Shown: piece by piece, positions 12,523 to 16,219 of the stretch
How positions within the stretch are numbered: the stretch's first letter is position 1
Layout: every line of letters starts with the position of its first letter
Origin: Chloroflexota bacterium
GTDB taxonomy: Bacteria; Chloroflexota; Dehalococcoidia; UBA6926; JACQUM01
Assembly: GCA_016210295.1 (NCBI GenBank)
Contig: JACQUM010000139.1
Coordinates: 1 to 16,219 of the forward strand
DNA length: 16,219 nucleotides
Reading direction: 5' to 3'
Notes under the pieces: model-generated
The model's input: only the letters and a program-made list of their open reading frames with translations
Databases searched by the model: none
What the model was told of the DNA's origin: nothing
Translations under genes and position numbers: made by a program

Positions 12523-12924
12523 ATGCCAGTGAGCGACCCCGTCGCAGACATGCTGACCCGCTTGCGGAACGCCGTCCAAGCCCGCCACGTCTCTGTTGTC
12601 GTCCCCGGCTCCCGAACCAAGGCAGGCATCGCGCAAATCCTCAAGAAGGAAGGCCTGATCCAGGACTTCGAGACGATGCGCGGGGACACGCCTCAGAGCG
12701 TCCTTCGGATTCATCTCGGGTATGACGAGAACAAAGAGCCGCGACTGCGGGGCATGCGCAGGATCAGCAAGCCTGGCCTGCGCGTCTACGTTCAAAAGGG
12801 CGAGATCCCCCGTGTCTACGGGGGCCTTGGCGTCGCCATCCTTTCCACCTCCGCAGGACTGCTTACTGGCCAGGAGGCCCGCCGTCGCGGATTGGGCGGC
12901 GAGCTCCTGTGCTACGTGTGGTGA
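12523..12924 (+). CDS. rpsH: 30S ribosomal protein S8
   Basis: S8 binds helix 21 of 16S rRNA and organises the platform; in E. coli it is also the translational repressor of the spc operon. The 133 residues contain DPVADMLTRLRNAVQARH (5-22), the RISKPGLRVYV segment (about 80-90) and GLGVAILSTSAGLLTGQEAR, the C-terminal RNA-binding core with the typical STS motif. It ends in ELLCYVW. The ATG at 12523 follows a GGAGAG site. If the rplX-rplE spacer hairpins are regulatory, S8 is the first candidate ligand. Confidence 0.97.
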   Translation: MPVSDPVADMLTRLRNAVQARHVSVVVPGSRTKAGIAQILKKEGLIQDFETMRGDTPQSVLRIHLGYDENKEPRLRGMRRISKPGLRVYVQKGEIPRVYGGLGVAILSTSAGLLTGQEARRRGLGGELLCYVW

Positions 12925-12939
12925 GGAAGAGGAAAAGAG

Positions 12940-13500
12940 ATGTCTCGCATCGGTCGCCTCCCCGTCCTGGTCCCACCGGGAGTGACCATCACGATGGAGC
13001 CCACACCCGAGGGGACTCGCGTCCAGGTCAAAGGGCCCAAGGGTTCCCTCGATTGGACCCTGCATCCCATCATTGCCGCCCACCGGGAAAACGGCGCCAT
13101 CACTCTGACCCCCGCTTCCGACACGCCGAAACATCGCGCCCTGCACGGCCTTTCCCGCGCCCTCCTCGCCAACATGGTGCAGGGCGTGACCGAAGGGTTC
13201 CGAAAGACCCTGGAGCTCCAAGGCGTCGGTTATCGTGCCCAGCAGTCGGGCAAGGGCATCAGTCTCTCGGTAGGCTTCTCCCATCCCGTGGTGGTCCCCG
13301 CTCCGGAGGGGATTTCCTTCCAGCTCGAAGGACAGACACGTATCCATGTCCTGGGTATCGATAAGCAGAGAGTGGGAGAGGTCAGCGCACAGATCCGCGC
13401 CATTCAGCGCCCCAACGTCTACTCCGGAAAGGGCATCCGCTACCTCGGCGAGCGGGTCCGTCGCAAGGCCGGCAAAGCGGGAACAACGAGAAAGCAGTAG
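12940..13500 (+). CDS. rplF: 50S ribosomal protein L6
   Basis: L6 has two related domains and binds 23S rRNA near the sarcin-ricin loop, next to the EF-G site. The 186 residues begin MSRIGRLPVLVPPGVTI. The inter-domain segment RALLANMVQGVTEGFRKTLE and the block LQGVGYRAQQSGKGISLSVG match the family, as does the C-terminal RPNVYSGKGIRYLGERVRRK, the RNA-contacting motif. The first domain has a slightly unusual loop (HRENGAITLTPASDTPKHRA) but full family length. The gap to rplR is two nt. Confidence 0.97.
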   Translation: MSRIGRLPVLVPPGVTITMEPTPEGTRVQVKGPKGSLDWTLHPIIAAHRENGAITLTPASDTPKHRALHGLSRALLANMVQGVTEGFRKTLELQGVGYRAQQSGKGISLSVGFSHPVVVPAPEGISFQLEGQTRIHVLGIDKQRVGEVSAQIRAIQRPNVYSGKGIRYLGERVRRKAGKAGTTRKQ

Positions 13501-13502
13501 CC

Positions 13503-13871
13503 ATGCCACGGATCAAGACGCAACGGGAAGCTCGCCTTCGCCGACACCAGAGGGTGAGGAAGAGGGTTCTCGGGACCGCGACCAGGCCCCGTCTCGCCGT
13601 CTTCCGGAGCCTGAAGCACATCTACGCCCAGGTCATCGACGACACCACTGGACGCACCCTGTCCACCGCCTCCAGCCTCGAGTCCGAGGTCCGATCCGGG
13701 AAGGACGGGGAAAAGAAGACGGGCGTCGCTCGCAGCGTTGGCCACGCCATCGCCGAGCGGACGAAGAAGATGGGCGTCGCCGAGGTCGTCTTCGACCGGG
13801 GTGGCTACCAGTATCACGGCCGAGTCAAGGCCGTGGCCGACGCGGCACGCGAAGAAGGCCTCCGCTTCTAG
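13503..13871 (+). CDS. rplR: 50S ribosomal protein L18
   Basis: L18 brings 5S rRNA into the central protuberance with L5. The 122 residues have a basic N-terminus (REARLRRHQRVRKRVLG), RPRLAVFRSLKHIYAQVIDD (28-47), an Ala/Ser-rich turn TLSTASSLE and VVFDRGGYQYHGRVKAVADA near the C-terminal AREEGLRF, all typical. The Shine-Dalgarno before ATG is poor, and the two-nt spacing from rplF suggests re-initiation. Confidence 0.97.
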   Translation: MPRIKTQREARLRRHQRVRKRVLGTATRPRLAVFRSLKHIYAQVIDDTTGRTLSTASSLESEVRSGKDGEKKTGVARSVGHAIAERTKKMGVAEVVFDRGGYQYHGRVKAVADAAREEGLRF

Positions 13872-13896
13872 CCGAGCGAGAGAGGACGAAGAGGGC

Positions 13897-14472
13897 ATGG
13901 TAGAGCAGAGACGAGGTCCCCGAGAGAGATCGCGCGAAGCTGAGGGCGAGCGCGGAGAGCACGAGGCCCTGGTCGAGAACGTCGTTCAGATCCGGCGCGT
14001 CGCCAAGACGGTCGCCGGTGGCCGACACTTTACCTTCACCGCTCTGGTGGTGGTGGGTGACCGGAAGGGGAACGTCGGCACCGGCCTCGGTAAGGCCAAG
14101 GAGGTCCCCGACGCCATCCGCAAAGGAGCAGCCGTTGCCCGGAAGAACATGCAGCGTGTAACCCTTCGCGGAGCCACAATCCCACAGCAACTGGTGAGCG
14201 AGTTCGGCGCCGCAAAGATCCTCCTGAAGCCCGCCCATCCCGGCACAGGCATCCGTGCCGGCGCCGCCGTTCGCGCGGTCCTGGAAGCCGCCGGCGTTCA
14301 AGACGCCCTCACCAAGTCCCTCGGCAGCTCCAACCGCATCAACGTGGTCGAAGCCACCCTGCTTGGCCTTCACCGCATGCGCACCGCTGTTCCGGAGCAA
14401 GAGGCGGCGCCAGCCTCGCCGGGAGCGAACGGCGTCGTCCAGCCAGCCAACACAGAACAGGAGAAAAGCTGA
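13897..14472 (+). CDS. rpsE: 30S ribosomal protein S5
   Basis: S5 contributes to decoding fidelity and the mRNA entry tunnel. The 191 residues have a charged N-terminal extension (MVEQRRGPRERSREAEGERG), the S5 double-stranded-RNA-binding-like core VVQIRRVAKTVAGGRHFTFT with ALVVVGDRKGNVGTGLGKAK, and a C-terminal domain with GIRAGAAVRAVLEAAGVQD and SLGSSNRINVV. The spectinomycin-loop region (about 30-42) has no obvious deletion. After about residue 168 the tail is Ala/Pro/Gln-rich and disordered-looking. ATG 13897 is preferred over an upstream shadow in the rplR region; AGAGG lies upstream. TGATG joins it to rpmD with a 1-nt overlap. Confidence 0.96.
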   Translation: MVEQRRGPRERSREAEGERGEHEALVENVVQIRRVAKTVAGGRHFTFTALVVVGDRKGNVGTGLGKAKEVPDAIRKGAAVARKNMQRVTLRGATIPQQLVSEFGAAKILLKPAHPGTGIRAGAAVRAVLEAAGVQDALTKSLGSSNRINVVEATLLGLHRMRTAVPEQEAAPASPGANGVVQPANTEQEKS

Positions 14473-14684
14473 TGGCGAAGGCCCTCGTGACGCTTGTCAA
14501 GAGCCCTTCGGGTTTTCGTGCCGACCAGGCGAAGACCCTCCGTGCCCTCGGCTTGCGAAAAATGGGAGATACCCGAGAGCACGACTATTCTCGCTCCATT
14601 CGTGGCATGTTGGAGAAAGTGAAGCATCTCGTGCGCATCGAGATCCGGGAAGAGGCGGGCCAAGAGGAGAAAAGCGGTGCGTGA
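14472..14684 (+). CDS. rpmD: 50S ribosomal protein L30
   Basis: L30 is a small 50S protein near helix 38 and the 5S region, absent from some bacteria. The core KALVTLVKSPSGFRADQAKT and LRALGLRKMGDTREHDYSRS, followed by SIRGMLEKVKHLVRIEI, is standard. At 70 residues it is about ten longer than usual, with an acidic tail EEAGQEEKSGA. That tail overlaps the rplO start by 8 nt and supplies the rplO Shine-Dalgarno (GAGGAG), which probably explains its retention. Confidence 0.96.
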   Translation: MAKALVTLVKSPSGFRADQAKTLRALGLRKMGDTREHDYSRSIRGMLEKVKHLVRIEIREEAGQEEKSGA

Positions 14685-15156
14685 GAACGATCTGCGTCCC
14701 GCGCCGGGGGCTCATCGGCAGAGGCGCCGGGTGGGCCGCGGGGACTCCTCAGGCCGCGGCTCCTACTCCGGCCGGGGCATGAAAGGGCAGAAGTCCCGCA
14801 CCGGCGGCGGCGTCCGGCGCGGCTTCGAGGGTGGCCAGAACCCCTTCATCAAACGAATGCCCCACAAGCGCGGCTTCGTGAACCCCTTTCGCCTCTCTTA
14901 CCAGCCGGTGAACCTGGGCCAGTTGAACGCTTTCCCCGAAGGGACGGAGATCACTCCCCAGGTGCTGCGTCAGGCGGGCGTGCTCAAGCAGCTCCGTCAG
15001 CCCGTGGCCGTCCTCGGGCATGGAGAACTCACCCGCCCCCTCACCGTCCACGCGCATAAGTTCTCCGCAGCAGCTCGAGAGAAGATCGAGGCGGCGGGGG
15101 GCAAGGTGGAGGTACTCCCGCGCCCCGGCGCGGCTCCTCAGGCAAGCGAGGAATAA
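14677..15156 (+). CDS. rplO: 50S ribosomal protein L15
   Basis: L15 is a late-assembly 50S protein with a long basic N-terminal arm threading 23S rRNA. The 159 residues start MRENDLRPAPGAHRQRRRVG and continue RGDSSGRGSYSGRGMKGQKS, the glycine/arginine-rich arm, then GFEGGQNPFIKRMPHKRGF, which is diagnostic. The globular end shows VTVHAHKFSAAAREKIEAAG-type sequence (here LTVHAHKFSAAAREKIEAAG). The GTG at 14677 is chosen because the family begins with xxxDLRPAPG and GAGGAG lies about 8 nt upstream. It overlaps rpmD by 8 nt and precedes secY by 6 nt. Confidence 0.96.
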   Translation: MRENDLRPAPGAHRQRRRVGRGDSSGRGSYSGRGMKGQKSRTGGGVRRGFEGGQNPFIKRMPHKRGFVNPFRLSYQPVNLGQLNAFPEGTEITPQVLRQAGVLKQLRQPVAVLGHGELTRPLTVHAHKFSAAAREKIEAAGGKVEVLPRPGAAPQASEE

Positions 15157-15162
15157 GTCCCC

Positions 15163-16219
15163 ATGCGCGCCGAGGCCCAGCGCCCCCAGCAGCCCCACCC
15201 TCCTCTCCTCCAGGCGATGATCGACGCCTTCCGTCAGCCGGACCTGCGGCGTCGCCTCCTGTTCACCCTCGCCATCCTCGTCATCTTCCGTTTCATCGCC
15301 CACATCCCCGTCCCCGGCGTCGATCTCCAGGAGCTCCAGCGCGTCTTCCAGAGCAACCAGCTCCTGGGCCTCCTCGACCTCTTCAGCGGAGGCGCCATGC
15401 GCAACCTTTCGGTGGCCGCCATGGGCGTCTACCCGTACATCACCGCCGGCATCATCATCCAGATCCTCGTCCCCGTCATCCCTGCCCTCGCCGCGCTCTC
15501 CAAGGAGGGAGAGACGGGGCGACAGCGGCTCAGCCAGTACACCCACTGGCTCACCATCCCCATCTCCTTGGCCCAAGCCTACGGTCAACTTATTCTCCTT
15601 CAAAGGCTGGGCGTCCTTCATCCTCTCTGGCCCGCGGCCGGCGGAGAGTTCCTGGCCACCCTCGCCATGCTGGTCAGCATGGTGGCAGGCACCATGGTGC
15701 TGGTCTGGCTGGGCGAGCTGTTCACGGAGGGAGGCGTCGGCAACGGCATCTCCATCATCATCTTCGGCGGCATCGTCTCCGGCCTCCCCCAGTTGCTGGG
15801 TCAGGGCGCTTTCCTGCAGAACATCTCCGGCGTCCTCCTCTTCATCCTCATCGGCCTGGCGGTCATCTACTTGATCGTCCTTGTCACCGAGGCGCAGCGG
15901 CGGATCCCCGTCCAGTATGGGCGAAGCATCGTACGCGGCGGGCGCATGTACCGCCAGTCGGGGTCCACCTACGTTCCCCTGCGGGTCAACTCCGCAGGCA
16001 TGATTCCCCTGATCTTCTCCTTCTCCATCCTCATCTTCCCCCCCACGGTGGCCAGCTACTTCACCGCCTCCAGCAACAGCATCGTCAAAGACGTCGCCAG
16101 CTTCCTTGTGCGGGTCCTCGGCCCCACGGAGGTCTTCTACTGGGCCCTCCTCTTCTTCCTCACCGTGGGCTTCGCTTTCTTCTACACCCTGGTCATCTTC
16201 CAGCAGCAGAACCTGGCGG
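15163..16219 (+). CDS. secY: Preprotein translocase subunit SecY, 3' partial
   Basis: SecY is the channel of the SecYEG translocon in the inner membrane. The frame is open from ATG 15163 to the window end, giving 352 residues; about 80-90 more are expected outside. Signatures are the plug/TM2 region FSGGAMRNLSVAAMGVYPYI (about 74-93) with TAGIIIQIL, then GNGISIIIFGGIVSG, the cytoplasmic loop TEAQRRIPVQYGRSIVRGGR and VPLRVNSAGMIPLIFSFSIL. Multiple hydrophobic segments fit a ten-TM protein. GAGGA lies about 11 nt before ATG, inside the end of rplO. It closes the spc-type gene order; adk and map, common next genes, lie outside the window if present. Confidence 0.97.
   Translation, partial: MRAEAQRPQQPHPPLLQAMIDAFRQPDLRRRLLFTLAILVIFRFIAHIPVPGVDLQELQRVFQSNQLLGLLDLFSGGAMRNLSVAAMGVYPYITAGIIIQILVPVIPALAALSKEGETGRQRLSQYTHWLTIPISLAQAYGQLILLQRLGVLHPLWPAAGGEFLATLAMLVSMVAGTMVLVWLGELFTEGGVGNGISIIIFGGIVSGLPQLLGQGAFLQNISGVLLFILIGLAVIYLIVLVTEAQRRIPVQYGRSIVRGGRMYRQSGSTYVPLRVNSAGMIPLIFSFSILIFPPTVASYFTASSNSIVKDVASFLVRVLGPTEVFYWALLFFLTVGFAFFYTLVIFQQQNLA

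Noticed and set aside
12502..13509. 335-codon minus-strand frame opposite rpsH and rplF
   Set aside because: Antisense shadow created by GC-rich codons, with no recognisable product.

Overview
The window is a GC-rich bacterial segment (roughly 63% GC by eye). From position 2798 to its end it is almost entirely one co-directional ribosomal protein operon. The genome is probably a Chloroflexota member, perhaps Dehalococcoidia-like. That rests on the overall protein character, the motif GSAMSPRDHPHGGGEG in L2, a long-form S12, a zinc-type S14 and the lack of tuf between fusA and rpsJ. No marker here fixes the taxon, so treat the assignment as tentative.

Region 1 (1-1201, +) is the 3' part of a gene for a gluzincin-type metalloprotease-like protein with HEAVH and a downstream Glu; its start lies outside the window. 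Region 2 (2467 down to 1226, -) is a two-gene metal homeostasis unit: a Fur-family repressor, most likely zinc-sensing (Zur-like), followed 18 nt later by a ZIP-family metal transporter. Region 3 (2468-2797) is a divergent control region. It holds two sigma70-type promoters of the same design (TTGACA, 17-nt spacer, TGG before the -10). An operator-like palindrome overlaps the repressor's predicted transcription start, and a leader of about 156 nt precedes rpsL.

Region 4 (2798-16219, +) fuses the str, S10 and spc operons: rpsL, rpsG, fusA, rpsJ, rplC, rplD, rplW, rplB, rpsS, rplV, rpsC, rplP, rpmC, rpsQ, rplN, rplX, rplE, rpsZ (rpsN type Z), rpsH, rplF, rplR, rpsE, rpmD, rplO and secY (cut by the window end). 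The S10-spc order is canonical and complete. Spacers are 0-30 nt or overlaps, except 59 nt before fusA and about 170 nt before rplE. The products build both ribosomal subunits, drive translocation (EF-G) and form the protein-export channel (SecY).

Most of the window is conserved housekeeping sequence. The parts worth a second look are non-coding: the divergent promoter region with its operator and leader hairpins, and the rplX-rplE spacer. That spacer carries strong perfect hairpins near where S8 represses the spc operon in E. coli. I see no new multi-gene system, mobile element, tRNA, rRNA or CRISPR.
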